The notes beneath the pieces are model-generated. The model searched no databases. It was not told the origin of the DNA and worked only from the letters and a program-made list of their open reading frames with translations. Made by a program: the position numbers and the translations under genes. This document shows, piece after piece, positions 35,526 to 45,500 of a stretch of 64,000 bases of DNA. The stretch is taken from contig CAMYLJ010000025.1 in NCBI GenBank assembly GCA_947259215.1, positions 18,619-82,618 on the forward strand, given 5' to 3'. Within the stretch, counting starts at the first letter, position 1. Each line of letters opens with the position of its first letter. This stretch comes from an uncultured delta proteobacterium (GTDB lineage Bacteria > Myxococcota_A > UBA9160 > JAFDET01).

Positions 35526-36395
35526 TTACAGGTAGCCGCCCTGCCCGGGCTTGGCGGGCGGGGTCTCGAGGTCGGTACGGCCCTTCAGGACCTCCTGATA
35601 GGTGTCGCCCCCGAACATCTGCTTCAGGCGGTCGTCCCACTCGTCCGCCGTGGAGGCGACGACGTGGATGGCGAATCGCAGCTCTTCGTCGCTGAACTGG
35701 TCTCCCAGCAGCGTCTCGTCGAACCAGATCGAGCGATGCTCCGCGTCCAGGGCGAAGCGGCCGAACATGAGTCCGAAGTTGAGGCGCGCCAGGAAGAGTC
35801 CGAGCTCGGGAATCACGTTCACGCCCACGTTGGTGATGGCGAAGATGCGCACCACCACGACCCCCCCCGGCGCGATCCGCGGCGCCACGATCACGTGCAC
35901 GTCGCCGATCGGCAGCACGTAGTCCTGATCGCTGTCCTGCTCCGGCCGCCGCCCGGCGGTCTCTGTCAGCAACTTCTCGATCCGCTCGCGCGCCGCCGCG
36001 AGCTTCTGGCGGGCTTCCTGCTCGGCCTTGTGGCTGCCATGGGCGACGTCGATGGCCACGTCGGGCTTCTCTCCGAAGACCTCCACCAGAAGCGTCTGGA
36101 CCAGATCCACCGCTGCGCTGCCATCGTCGACTCGCCGAACCCAGGGCTTCGTCTGGTCCGCCGGGTCCTCGCAAGCGAAGCCGCGCTCGCGCAGGGCGCT
36201 GCGAACCGCCGCGGGTAGATCCGGGAGCAGCCGTGGGCGACCCGGAGCGCGGACCTCGAGGCCCCCGTCCGTCGGCCGCGTCACCTCGACGACGTGGAGC
36301 GGGTGCCCCGCGGGCCCCACCGCGACGAAGCCGAAGGGCTCCAGTGCCTCCACCTCGCCGAGAAGGAACGTACGCATCGTCGCGGGGTCGGTCAT
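35526..36395 (-). CDS. YbjN-domain protein with TY-Chap/CesT-like fold
   Basis: 289 residues. The N-terminal half (about 90-130, VDLVQTLLVEVFGEKPDVAI) and C-terminal half (about 160-270, FAITNVGVNVIPELGLFLAR and DEELRFAIHVVASTADEWDD) resemble two copies of the YbjN / type III secretion-chaperone-like fold, a family thought to bind peptides. A Lys/Glu/Arg-rich helix links them (HKAEQEARQKLAAARERIEK). GGAG lies seven bases before the ATG. Single gene, convergent with the histidine kinase and divergent from the amidinotransferase. A precise client is unknown. Confidence 0.7.
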   Translation of the reverse strand: MTDPATMRTFLLGEVEALEPFGFVAVGPAGHPLHVVEVTRPTDGGLEVRAPGRPRLLPDLPAAVRSALRERGFACEDPADQTKPWVRRVDDGSAAVDLVQTLLVEVFGEKPDVAIDVAHGSHKAEQEARQKLAAARERIEKLLTETAGRRPEQDSDQDYVLPIGDVHVIVAPRIAPGGVVVVRIFAITNVGVNVIPELGLFLARLNFGLMFGRFALDAEHRSIWFDETLLGDQFSDEELRFAIHVVASTADEWDDRLKQMFGGDTYQEVLKGRTDLETPPAKPGQGGYL

Positions 36396-36527
36396 GCCTT
36401 GCTCCGAATAGGACCGGTGTACCAGCTCCGCCCTGGCAGCTCAACCTCGGCGTCCCGTCCGACGCGTTGCGAGGCACATGCGTTTGGTTACGCTCCTGGC
36501 CCAGCCGAATCGGCAGCCAGGACGACG

Positions 36528-37625
36528 ATGTACGACACGGCGCCTCTCAGCAGCCCGGTCAGCTCCCACAACGAATGGGACCCGCTCGAGGAGGTCGTCG
36601 TCGGCCGGCTCGAGGGGGCCACGGTTCCCTACGCCCACCCCGTCATCACGGCCGGCATTCCGCGCACGGTCGCCGCGATCTATCCCTTCTTCGGAGGTCG
36701 CCACTATCCCCGGATCATGACCTCGAAGGGCCAGGAGGAGCTGGACGCGTTCATCCACGTCCTCGAGGCAGAGGGCGTCTGCGTGCGCCGCCCGGACGTG
36801 ACCGACTCCGCCCGGCGCTACCGGACGCCGGAATGGAAGTCCTCGGGCTACTGCACCACCTGCCCCCGGGACGGCTTCCTGGTGGTGGGCGACGAGATCA
36901 TCGAGACGCCCATGGCGTGGCGCTGCCGCTACTTCGAAGGCTTCGCCTACCGCTCGCTCTTCAAGGAGTACTTCCAGCAGGGCGCGCGTTGGACCGCCGC
37001 TCCCAAGCCGGAGCTCCCGGACGAGCTCTACGACGCGAGCTTCACGGAGCCGAAGCGCGGAGAGCCCCTGCGCTACATCATCAACGAGCATGAGCCCGTC
37101 TTCGACGCAGCCGACTTCGTCCGCTGCGGGCGCGACCTCTTCTGCATCAAGAGCAACGTCACCAACGCCTTCGGGATCGAGTGGCTGCGCCGGCATCTCG
37201 GCGACGAGTACCGGATCCACGAGATCGAGACGCTCTCCCGCCAGCCCATGCACATCGACTCGAGCTTCCTGCCCCTGGCACCGGGCAAGGTCCTGATCAA
37301 CCCGGACACCATCGATCCCGACCGGCTGCCGCCGATCCTGAAGTCCTGGGACCTGCTGGTCGCCCCGCGCCCGGACCCGCTGCCCCCGGGCTCCTGGCGC
37401 TTCACGGTGTCGATGACGAGCCAGTGGATCAGCATCAACGTGCTCAGCCTCGACGAGCGGCGGGTCGTGGTGGAGCAGAGCCAGGTCTCGCTGATCCAGG
37501 CGCTGCAGGACTGGGGGTTCGAGCCGATTCCCTCCCCCTTCCTGAACTACGCGCCGTTCGGGGGCTCCTTCCACTGCGCGACCCTCGACGTGCGGCGGCG
37601 GGGCGAGCTCCAGTCCTACTTCTGA
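36528..37625 (+). CDS. Glycine-amidinotransferase-like enzyme (AGAT/GATM family)
   Basis: 365 residues. Transfers the amidino group of arginine to an amine acceptor. It matches animal L-arginine:glycine amidinotransferase strongly: EPVFDAADFVRCGRDLFC (D196), PMHIDSSF (H242), GGSFHCATLDVRRRGELQSY (C350, the nucleophile), and long shared stretches such as NVTNAFGIEWLRRHLGDEYR. The residue before PMH in the human enzyme is Asn (N300); here it is Gln, while the Met (M302 in human) is kept, so the acceptor may be glycine or a close analogue. No creatine-forming methyltransferase lies beside it. The final 10 bases overlap the convergent gene. Confidence 0.88.
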   Translation: MYDTAPLSSPVSSHNEWDPLEEVVVGRLEGATVPYAHPVITAGIPRTVAAIYPFFGGRHYPRIMTSKGQEELDAFIHVLEAEGVCVRRPDVTDSARRYRTPEWKSSGYCTTCPRDGFLVVGDEIIETPMAWRCRYFEGFAYRSLFKEYFQQGARWTAAPKPELPDELYDASFTEPKRGEPLRYIINEHEPVFDAADFVRCGRDLFCIKSNVTNAFGIEWLRRHLGDEYRIHEIETLSRQPMHIDSSFLPLAPGKVLINPDTIDPDRLPPILKSWDLLVAPRPDPLPPGSWRFTVSMTSQWISINVLSLDERRVVVEQSQVSLIQALQDWGFEPIPSPFLNYAPFGGSFHCATLDVRRRGELQSYF

Positions 37626-38827
37626 GCTTCGCCGCGCAGCACCCCCACCCCCAGGCGTACGGCGTGCACCAGCGCCGTCATCAGCGCCCAGCCCGCACAC
37701 AGGACGAAGCCCTCCCACGCGAAGCCCGCGAGGAAGGCCACGACCAGGTACCAGACATAGACGTTGCGCCGGCCCGCCACCAGGCGAAAGGCCCCGTCCG
37801 CGGGCGTGAGCAGGTCGAGGGACCGGCCCAACAGGGGATTGGCGAAGGTGTACGCGAGCTCGTCGACGAGATTGGCCGCGATGAAGATCCCCCCGGCCCA
37901 GAGCGCCGCTTCGTCGTAGCCCGAGGCGTGGAACCAGGCGGCAAGGGCCACGTACCAGGCGTTCTCGACGAAGAAGTCCACGACGGATTCACGATCCCCG
38001 ACCCAGCCCCCTTTCAGCCGCAGCCGTGCGAGCTTCCCGTCCACCCCGTCGAGCCAGCCCACCAGCAGCATCAAGGGCAGCGCGGACACGAGCCAGCCGT
38101 GCCACAGCAGCACCGCAGCGATGATGGCGAGGGCGGCCCCGAACCCGGTCACGCCGTCGGGGCCGACCCGCGTCGGCGCCAGCCAACGCACCAGGGCGTT
38201 CTCCACTGGCGGGTCGATCCAACGCGCCGGCCAGTCCATCACCGACTTCTGGGTGCGGTGCACCAGCAGCGTCTCCGCCTCCCGCACAGCCTCGGGCGTC
38301 GAAGCGTCGCGGAGCAGAACGTCCTGGTGCCCGCGCATCTTCAGGTCCCAGGTCGGGAGGTCGTCGGGTTCCAGGACGATCCAATCGGCGCCCGCGGACT
38401 CGCCGCAGCGCGCGAGCTCCCCGGCGGGCACGCGTGCCAGACGCACGCTGCCAGCCGGCAGGGTCGGCACCCGCGTCGGGGCGGACGCGCGCACGAGGGC
38501 AGCGAGCAGCCGTCGGTCCACGACGAGCGCCCCGTCGACGACGAGCACGTCGGCGCCGGCCGAGTCCAGCGCCGCCTCGGAGAGCGGTGCGCCCTTCGCC
38601 GCCTGCAAGGTGGAGAGCTGCGTCTGCGAGCGCGTGGCGCCGAGCGCGCTCGCCTCGACGGCGCGGTCCGACACGACCGCGATGCGCTGAACGCCCTCGA
38701 GCTCGAAGCTGCGGACCAGGCGCGTGACGAGCGAGATGCCAGCGACGATCCGCCACGGGGGCTCGCCACGGGCGTCGATCAACCCGACGAGCGACGGGGC
38801 GGTCGCCGTGTGCGGTGTCTGCGTCAC
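37616..38827 (-). CDS. CDP-alcohol phosphatidyltransferase with degenerate nucleotidyltransferase-like N-domain
   Basis: 403 residues, GTG start. Residues 1-185 resemble a MobA/sugar-phosphate nucleotidyltransferase fold (SLVGLIDARGEPPWRIVAGI, then a GVQRIAVVSDR strand), but the glycine-rich nucleotide loop is missing. Residues 195-403 are a CDP-alcohol phosphotransferase with about six membrane helices. The first part of its motif is intact (GWLDGVDGKLARLRL), but the second half reads G-D-R-E-S-V-V-D rather than G-x3-D-x3-D, so Glu and shifted Asp stand where two Asp are expected. The arrangement recalls inositol-phosphate cytidylyltransferase/DIPP-synthase fusions, with both active sites altered. 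Confidence 0.78.
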   Translation of the reverse strand: MTQTPHTATAPSLVGLIDARGEPPWRIVAGISLVTRLVRSFELEGVQRIAVVSDRAVEASALGATRSQTQLSTLQAAKGAPLSEAALDSAGADVLVVDGALVVDRRLLAALVRASAPTRVPTLPAGSVRLARVPAGELARCGESAGADWIVLEPDDLPTWDLKMRGHQDVLLRDASTPEAVREAETLLVHRTQKSVMDWPARWIDPPVENALVRWLAPTRVGPDGVTGFGAALAIIAAVLLWHGWLVSALPLMLLVGWLDGVDGKLARLRLKGGWVGDRESVVDFFVENAWYVALAAWFHASGYDEAALWAGGIFIAANLVDELAYTFANPLLGRSLDLLTPADGAFRLVAGRRNVYVWYLVVAFLAGFAWEGFVLCAGWALMTALVHAVRLGVGVLRGEAQK

Positions 38828-38930
38828 GTCCCCATCCCTCGGGCAGGAGCTGCCCGGCTCGTTGCCGGGGCGCGCATTGCCGCGGCCGCCTTTCTATCCG
38901 ATCCTCGCCGGCCTGCAAGGAGGCGCTCGC

Positions 38931-39926
38931 GTGAGGTGGCTCCATCACCTGCTGCTCGCCCTGGGAGGCGCCCTCTTTCTCTGGCTGGTCGCCCACGTCG
39001 GACTGGGCACGGTCTGGCAGGAGGCGTCGACCCTCGGCTGGGGCATCGTCGTGATCGTCCTGATCGACGGGATCGGCGATCTGCTCCACACCTGGGGCTG
39101 GCAGCGCTGCTTTCACGGGCGGCACCGACCCGGTCTGCTGCCCCTGTGGTGGCCGCACCTGGCCGGCTCGGCCGTGAACTACGTGACCCCCACCGCCAGC
39201 TTCGGCGGCGAGGTGGTGAAGGGTGCCCTCGCACCGCGGGGCATCCCCGGCCGCGAGGTGGTGGCTTCGCTCACCATCAACAAGCTCACGGTCACCCTGG
39301 CGGACACTGCGCTGGCGCTGGCCGGGGTCTCGATCCTGGTGGTCTCCTCGCCTCTGTCCAGCGAGTGGAAGCTCGGCGCGCTGGCCGGCGGGTGCCTCTT
39401 CGCCGCCGGGGTCGCCTCCTTCTTCGTGCTGCAACGACAGGGACGGCTCGCGAGCGTCTTCGGACGCCGCTCCATCCTGCGGCGCCTGCTCGGAAGCGAG
39501 CGCGCCGAGCGCGTCGCCCACCTCAGCCAGGACATCGACGAGCGCATCGCCGAGTTCCACGCCGCCGGCTCCGGCGACGCCGTCGCGTCGACCTTGCTCC
39601 ACCTCGCGGGCAAGGCCATCGGCGCGGTGCAGCTGTGGCTCTTCCTGAGCTGGATGGGCGTGCCGGTGGACGTCTTCGGCATCGCCTCGATCTTCCTGGT
39701 CGCGCGCGCCGTCGAGCTGGCGGCGTTCTTCGTGCCGGCGAGCATGGGCACCCAGGAAGGCGGCCTGATGCTGGCCATGTCCCTGGTCGGGATCCCCGTC
39801 TCGCTGGGACTCACCTTCTCGCTGGTGCTCCGCATCGAGCAGCTGTTCTGGACCGGAATCGGCTTCGTGGCCTACGCCGGGGTCCTGTGGCGGCGACGCG
39901 CCGAGCAGGTCTCGACCCACGGCTGA
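38931..39926 (+). CDS. Flippase-like/LPG-synthase-TM-domain membrane protein (UPF0104)
   Basis: 331 residues and about eight to nine transmembrane helices. The start is a GTG (38931) eight bases after a perfect AAGGAGG. The family motifs TPTASFGGEVVKGALAPRG (about 84-102) and PASMGTQEGGLMLAMSLVG (about 268-286) are those of the lysylphosphatidylglycerol-synthase transmembrane/UPF0104 group, several of which flip lipids or lipid-linked intermediates. No synthetase domain is attached. It lies divergent from the CDP-alcohol phosphatidyltransferase (103 bases), so an involvement in making or moving a lipid-linked compound is plausible. Confidence 0.83.
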   Translation: MRWLHHLLLALGGALFLWLVAHVGLGTVWQEASTLGWGIVVIVLIDGIGDLLHTWGWQRCFHGRHRPGLLPLWWPHLAGSAVNYVTPTASFGGEVVKGALAPRGIPGREVVASLTINKLTVTLADTALALAGVSILVVSSPLSSEWKLGALAGGCLFAAGVASFFVLQRQGRLASVFGRRSILRRLLGSERAERVAHLSQDIDERIAEFHAAGSGDAVASTLLHLAGKAIGAVQLWLFLSWMGVPVDVFGIASIFLVARAVELAAFFVPASMGTQEGGLMLAMSLVGIPVSLGLTFSLVLRIEQLFWTGIGFVAYAGVLWRRRAEQVSTHG

Positions 39927-40015
39927 GCCTGGCATGAGCCCTCCCCCGGGGGCGACCCCTGGGGGGTGGGGCTGCTATCCTCAGCCGCCGGCGCCGGGGC
40001 GCCGATGGGGGCGTC

Positions 40016-40738
40016 GTGTCGGCCGTCATCAAGCACTTCAACCGCTTCGAGCTCAAGTACCTCGTGCCCCACACGCGCGTGCCCGAGCTGGTGGGGGCGC
40101 TATCCGACCACGTGCGCCCGGACCCCCATTCCCTGGACGCGGCCGGCTACCCGATCCACTCGGTCTACTGGGACTCGGCCGGGCTCGGCTTCTTCTGGGA
40201 GAAGATCGAGGGTCTCAAGTACCGCCGGAAGCTGCGCCTGCGCCGCTACGGCGACAGCGACTCGGTCTTCCTCGAGATCAAGCAGCGCATCGACCGCACG
40301 CTCCAGAAGCGCCGGGTGCGCTGGCCGCTCGCGCAGCTGGAGCAGGCCGAGACGCCCGAGGCCCTGGACGCGCTGCTCGCGGACAGCGACGACCGGATCG
40401 CCCTGGAGGTGCTCTTCCTGCGGCGCCACCACGAGCTGCGCCCCACCATGGGGATCTCCTATCGCCGGCGCGCCTTCCTGGCCGACACCGGGACGGACCT
40501 GCGCGTGACTTTCGACAGCGGCGTCAAGTACCACGACATCGAGCCCAGCGTGACGCGTCCGCCCGACGCCGGGAAGTATATTCTCGATCCCGAGCTGGCG
40601 GTCATGGAGATCAAGTTCGGTCACAGCGTGCCCCTGTGGCTGTGCAAGCTGGTCAGCCGCTTCGAGCTCCAGATGGTTCGCCTGTCGAAGTACTGCAGCG
40701 CCGTGGACCGCGCGTGGTTCGGGGGCGTACTCACCTGA
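40016..40738 (+). CDS. VTC-domain (polyphosphate-polymerase-type) protein
   Basis: 240 residues, GTG start. It has the tunnel-fold features of the yeast VTC4 catalytic domain: FNRFELKYLV (8-17), KYRRKLRLRRYG (about 69-80), FLEIKQRIDRTLQKRRVRW (about 85-104), LAVMEIKFGHSVPLWLCKLV and the RLSKYCSAVDR ending. Lys/Arg lining such tunnels bind polyphosphate and nucleotide. Polymerase activity has not been shown for the bacterial subgroup that clusters with DUF4956 and CotH, so function here is inferred. It opens a five-gene tight operon (next start 37 bases downstream). Confidence 0.85.
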   Translation: MSAVIKHFNRFELKYLVPHTRVPELVGALSDHVRPDPHSLDAAGYPIHSVYWDSAGLGFFWEKIEGLKYRRKLRLRRYGDSDSVFLEIKQRIDRTLQKRRVRWPLAQLEQAETPEALDALLADSDDRIALEVLFLRRHHELRPTMGISYRRRAFLADTGTDLRVTFDSGVKYHDIEPSVTRPPDAGKYILDPELAVMEIKFGHSVPLWLCKLVSRFELQMVRLSKYCSAVDRAWFGGVLT

Positions 40739-40775
40739 GCGGCCGCCTGCGCGGCCGGGGAGACGGAGTAGCAAC

Positions 40776-41471
40776 GTGGACGAGCTGATCCGAGAGGCGC
40801 TTCGGGGTGGCGCGGTCGGCGACGGCTTCGGCGTGTGGGAGGTGCTGGTCGCCCTCTCGCTCTCCTTCCTCCTGTCGCTGGTGATCGCGTACTTCTACCG
40901 CGAGACCCACCGCGGTCTGTCCTACTCGGTGTCCTTCGTCCACACCATCATCCTGATGTCCGTCACGGTGTCGGTGATCATGCTGATCATCGGCAGCAAC
41001 ATCGCGCGCGCTTTCGCGCTGGTGGGCGCCCTCTCCATCATCCGCTTCCGCAACGCCGTCAAGGATTCGCGCGACGTGGCATTCATCTTCATGACCATGG
41101 CGGTGGGCATGGCCACGGGCACCGGCTTCTACATGGCGGCGGTGATCTTCACCTTCTTCGTGTCGGGGGCGACCTACGCGCTCGACCGCTTCGACATCGG
41201 CGCCGCCACGGTGAGCGAGGTGCTCTTGAAGGTGCACCTGCCCGAGAACCTGGACTACCACGGCGTCTTCGACGAGACGTTCTACCGCTTCCTGGCAGAC
41301 CACTCCCTGATCAGCGTGGAGACGATTCGCGGCGGCACCTTGCTCGAGCTCGTCTACTCCATCCAGTTCAAGAAGGACGCCGACGAGATCGCCTTCCTGG
41401 ACGCGCTGCGCGCCATCAACGGCAACGCCAAGGTGGCGCTGATCACCGGCCAGGAGAACGTGAACGTCTGA
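40776..41471 (+). CDS. DUF4956 membrane protein
   Basis: 231 residues. Four transmembrane helices in the first 135 residues (VWEVLVALSLSFLLSLVIAY; SVSFVHTIILMSVTVSVIM; RAFALVGALSIIRFRNAVKD; FMTMAVGMATGTGFYMAAVI), with the conserved GALSIIRFRNAVKDSRD loop. A soluble ferredoxin-like C-terminal domain follows (about 145-231). DUF4956 proteins typically neighbour VTC and CotH genes in many phyla, which supports a shared pathway; no biochemical role is known. GGAG lies before the ATG. It ends in TGATG, coupling it to the TPR protein. Confidence 0.88.
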   Translation: MDELIREALRGGAVGDGFGVWEVLVALSLSFLLSLVIAYFYRETHRGLSYSVSFVHTIILMSVTVSVIMLIIGSNIARAFALVGALSIIRFRNAVKDSRDVAFIFMTMAVGMATGTGFYMAAVIFTFFVSGATYALDRFDIGAATVSEVLLKVHLPENLDYHGVFDETFYRFLADHSLISVETIRGGTLLELVYSIQFKKDADEIAFLDALRAINGNAKVALITGQENVNV

Positions 41472-42583
41472 TGCGGGAGCGCCCCCGTCGGCATCCGCGG
41501 CCGGGGGAGCGAACGCTCCTCGCCGCGTCCCTGGCGGTGCTGGTGCTGTGCCTCGCGTTCCTGGCCGTGCCCAGCTGCCGGCAGGCGCTGCTGCGGCACA
41601 GCCAGGCGACGGCGGACGCCTGGGACGAGCGCTGGACGCGCAGGGTCGAGCGCGGCGAGGCGCTGCTCGCGGCGCAGCGCTTCGACGAAGCGGCGGCGCA
41701 CCTGGAGGCGGTGGACCGCCGGTTCCCGGCGCCCCTCGTGAAGTACGGCCGCGACGGGGAACGCGAGCGCCTGTTGCGCGCGCTCGGCGCGAGCCACGCC
41801 GCGCTGGGGCGCAAGCGGCGCACGCTCGAGACGTACCGGCGGCTCGTGGCCTACGACCCCCTGAACTACCTGAACCACGTGGCCCTGGCCGAGGCGGCGC
41901 TGAGCTTCGACGAGCCGGACGAAGCGCTGGCCCACTTCGAGGAGGTCCTTCGCTTCCATCCGGGGCACCTGCCCTCGCTGCGGGCGGTGGTGGGAGCGCG
42001 CCTGGACGCCGGCGACTGGCGAGCCGGCGTGGCCGCGTACGAGCGCTATCTCGACGCCTTCCGACTGGAGCGGATCGAGTTCCAGGTCGGGGAACGGCGC
42101 GCGCAGGTGCCGGTTCTCGTCGACGGCCGCTGGCACGAGGTCGAGGCCGTCCTGCACAGCGGGGAGCCTGCGGAAGCGGCGCTGGCAGCGCCGGCGCTGC
42201 TGCTGCGCCCTGGGCCGCACGCGTTCGAGGTGGCGTCCCTGGTGCTGACGGGACCGCTCGCGGTGGGCGAGGCCGGGCCGCCGCCTCGGCGGGTGCTTCG
42301 AGCACCGCTCGTGTGGGAGCTGCAGGCTGCCGAGCCGGCAGCCTCCGCGCCGACTTTCCGCCTCGCGCTCGCTCCCGAGACGCGGGACTGGGTGACCGCT
42401 CGCCTGCGCGTGCGGCTCTTCAAGCCCGTGGACGCGGAGCTGTGGCGCCAGGTCGCTGCCGCCTACCGCAACCTGCTCGACTGGGAGGGGCTCGAACGCG
42501 CGCAGGGCCGCAGCGATCCGGCCCGCGTTGCGAGCGAAGCCGGAGCGCAGGCATCCCGAGCCGCGGGGGGGAGCGGGTCGTGA
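41471..42583 (+). CDS. Membrane-anchored TPR protein
   Basis: 370 residues. N-terminal signal anchor (RTLLAASLAVLVLCLAFLAV, 14-33), TPR-like helical pairs at about 45-200 (ALLAAQRFDEAAAHLEAVDR; LVAYDPLNYLNHVALAEAAL; EPDEALAHFEEVLRFHPGHL), and a beta-rich C-terminal part (about 210-330). Likely a periplasmic scaffold for the CotH and phosphatase proteins encoded next. Coupled to DUF4956 by one shared base and to the CotH gene by GTGA. No homologous family of known function recognised beyond the TPRs. Confidence 0.75.
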   Translation: MRERPRRHPRPGERTLLAASLAVLVLCLAFLAVPSCRQALLRHSQATADAWDERWTRRVERGEALLAAQRFDEAAAHLEAVDRRFPAPLVKYGRDGERERLLRALGASHAALGRKRRTLETYRRLVAYDPLNYLNHVALAEAALSFDEPDEALAHFEEVLRFHPGHLPSLRAVVGARLDAGDWRAGVAAYERYLDAFRLERIEFQVGERRAQVPVLVDGRWHEVEAVLHSGEPAEAALAAPALLLRPGPHAFEVASLVLTGPLAVGEAGPPPRRVLRAPLVWELQAAEPAASAPTFRLALAPETRDWVTARLRVRLFKPVDAELWRQVAAAYRNLLDWEGLERAQGRSDPARVASEAGAQASRAAGGSGS

Positions 42584-45500
42584 AGCGACTCGATCCGCGA
42601 CGGGCGTCCTTCCTGGGGGCGCGCGCACCGGGCTGGCGTCAGCTGCGCCTGCGCGACGGTCTCTGGCTGGCGCTTCCGCTGCTGGCCCTGGTGGCATTCC
42701 TGGTGGCAGCGTCGGTGGCGGACTACCGCGAGGCCCGGCTCTTCGACGACTGGTGGTCGCAGCAGGCCAGCGTGTCGAAGTTCTTCGGCGCCCGCCTCGA
42801 CGCCGCGCGCGCCCTGCCGGAGCGGATGCGGGTGCGGCGGCGCGTTGACGCCGAGGCGCCGGACCCGGCGCGCTTCCGGCTGCAGGTCCCGCGCCGCAGC
42901 TGGGCCGCCTGGCAGCGCGACCCGCTCGCCGCCTGGGGCAGCTGGATCGACGCCGACCTGATCGAAGGCAACGAGTACCTGCCCGTGGAGATCCGCAAGC
43001 GGGGCGATACCAGCGTGCACTGGCTGACGGCCAAGAAGTCCTTCACCTTGAAGGCTCCGCGCGGCGCCCTCTACAAGGACTACCGGCGCCTGGCCTTCTC
43101 GGCCAAGACGCCCGTCTCGCAGCTGGTGGCCAACGGGCTGGCGAGCGAGTTCGACCTGCTGGCCGCGGACACCCGCATCGCGCCGGTCTTCGTGAACGAC
43201 CGCTTCTACGGCCTGTTTCGCGTCAACGAGCTGGTCGACGAGTCGTTCCTGCGGCGGCGAGGACGCATGCCCGGGAACATCTTCCGGGCCGACGCCGCCG
43301 AGCGGGGCGAGGTGTACAAGGGACTGCCGCGCGAGGTCTTCTACAACCCGTACATCTGGGACCGTGTCGCCGCCAACGACCGGCCCGGGACGGACGCGCA
43401 GTCCGTGCTGCCGCGCTTCCTCGAGGACCTGGCGGGAACCACCTTCGACGACCACCTGCGACTGCTCCGCTGGCTCGACCGTGACGAGATCGCCCGCCTG
43501 CTCGCCTACCTCTGGACGACCGGTGACCTCTATCACCTGAGCCACGTACACAACCACTACCTCTACCAGGACCCGTCGAGCGGACTCCTGCACCCGATCC
43601 CCTGGGACACGCGCCTGCTGTCCGTCGACGCGCCGCCACCCTACCCGCTGAATCAGCTGCTGCGCGCGATGCTGCGCGACCCGTTCGTCTTCGCCGGGAC
43701 GATGCGCGCGCTGGCGAGCCGGCTGGGTGACGACCGTCTGCCCCGGGCGGCGGAGGCCCTGCTCGAGCCGCTGCGGACCCGCTACGCGGATCACGTCGCC
43801 CTCGAACGTCTGCGCGGCGACGAGATCCCGCCGCTCGACGCCGCGGACGAGGCCCTGGTCGTCCTGCGCGCGAACCTCGCGTCCCTGGCCTCGCGCGTGG
43901 ACGACGCGCGCACGGCCTGGCACGCGGAGCTGCCGACGCGACGCCCTGCCCTGCTCGACTTCCAGGCCCGCGGCCACGTGGGTGCGGAGCTGCTCGCCCT
44001 GCGAGTCACGGGCGAGATTCCCGAGGATGCCCGGCTGCAGCTCGTCGCCGACCGCGACCGCGACGGTGGCCGCAGCCAGGCCGATCCGGTGCTCGCGACC
44101 CGGCGGGTACGCGAGGGGAGCGAGGTCCGGCTGGTGCTGGAAGCCCCGGTCGCGCTGCTGCCCGGCAGCGACCCGGACGCCTGGGACATCCGCCCGGCGC
44201 CGCTGCACTACCGCTTCTTCCTGGAGGCCGAGGGTGGTGCGCGCCTGGCCTCGCTGCAGCCCGAGCTGGTGAACCCCCTGACCGGCGCCGAGGTGACCCC
44301 GGAGCCCTGGGAGGCGGGCGCCTCGATTCCATCCGACGTCGCCTGGCACCCGTGGCGCTTCCCGGAGCCGTCCCGCCGCAGCCATCGGCTGGCGGGTCGC
44401 GTGCGACTCCGCGAGACGCTCGTGATCGGCCCCGGCGAGACGCTCGTGATCGAGCCCGGTAGCGTGCTGCAGCTCGACCCGGACGTCTCGATCCTCGCAC
44501 GCGGCAGGATCCTGGCGCGCGGCACGGCCGAACGACCGATCCGCGTCGAAGCGACCGATTCCCGCCAGCCGTGGGGAAGCGTCGCCCTCCAGGGCGACGG
44601 CGCCAGCGGCAGCCGCTTCACGCATGCGCACTTCTCCGGTGGGGGTGGGGCCTGGCTGGATCGCGTGGAGTACAAGGGGATGGTCAGTGCCCACTGGGTG
44701 CAGGACCTGCATTTCGACCACTGCGGATTCGCGGACAACCTGCGCTCCGACGACATGCTGAACGTCGTACACGGCACGGTGGTGATCGATCACAGCCGCT
44801 TCCTGCGCGCGAACGCCGACGCCCTGGACCTCGATTGCGCGCAAGGCCGGATCGTGCGCTCCCGTTTCGAAGACGCCCGCAACGACGGCGTCGATCTGAT
44901 GGCGTCCTCGCCCGTGATCGCGGACGTGGACGTCCTGCGCTCCGGAGACAAGGGCATCTCGATCGGCGAGGCCAGCGCGCCGCTCGTGCGCGGCGTCCGC
45001 ATCCAGGACGGCGAGATCGGAATCGAGGTCAAGGACCGCTCGGAGCCCGTGATCCTGGACAGCCTCATCGCCGGCAACCGGATCGGCCTGCGCCAGTACG
45101 CCAAGAACTGGCGCTACGGCGCGGGCGGCTGGGCCACCCTGGTGAACTCCGAGATCGCGGACAACGCCACACCGCTGGTCCTGCGGGACGGCTCGCGCCT
45201 CACCCGGCCCGGGAGCGGCGACCCCACACCCTGGATCCGGGCGCACTACGGCGCCGGTGAGAACGGAGCGCTCAGCCCCCTCGCCCCCCTCGAGTGGCAA
45301 CGCGTCGACTGGGATTTCAGGTCGCTGGACGACGGCTGGCGGGCCGAAGGCGGCGTCACGCGCCTGCTCAAGCGCGAGGGCCGGCTGAGCGCCACCCTGC
45401 GGCACCGGCCGGGCGCCCTGGTGCGCGAGCTCGACTGGGACCTCGAGGATCCCGCCACCCGCTACCTGGCCGTGGTCGAGTGGAGCGGGCGCGGCGTGAC

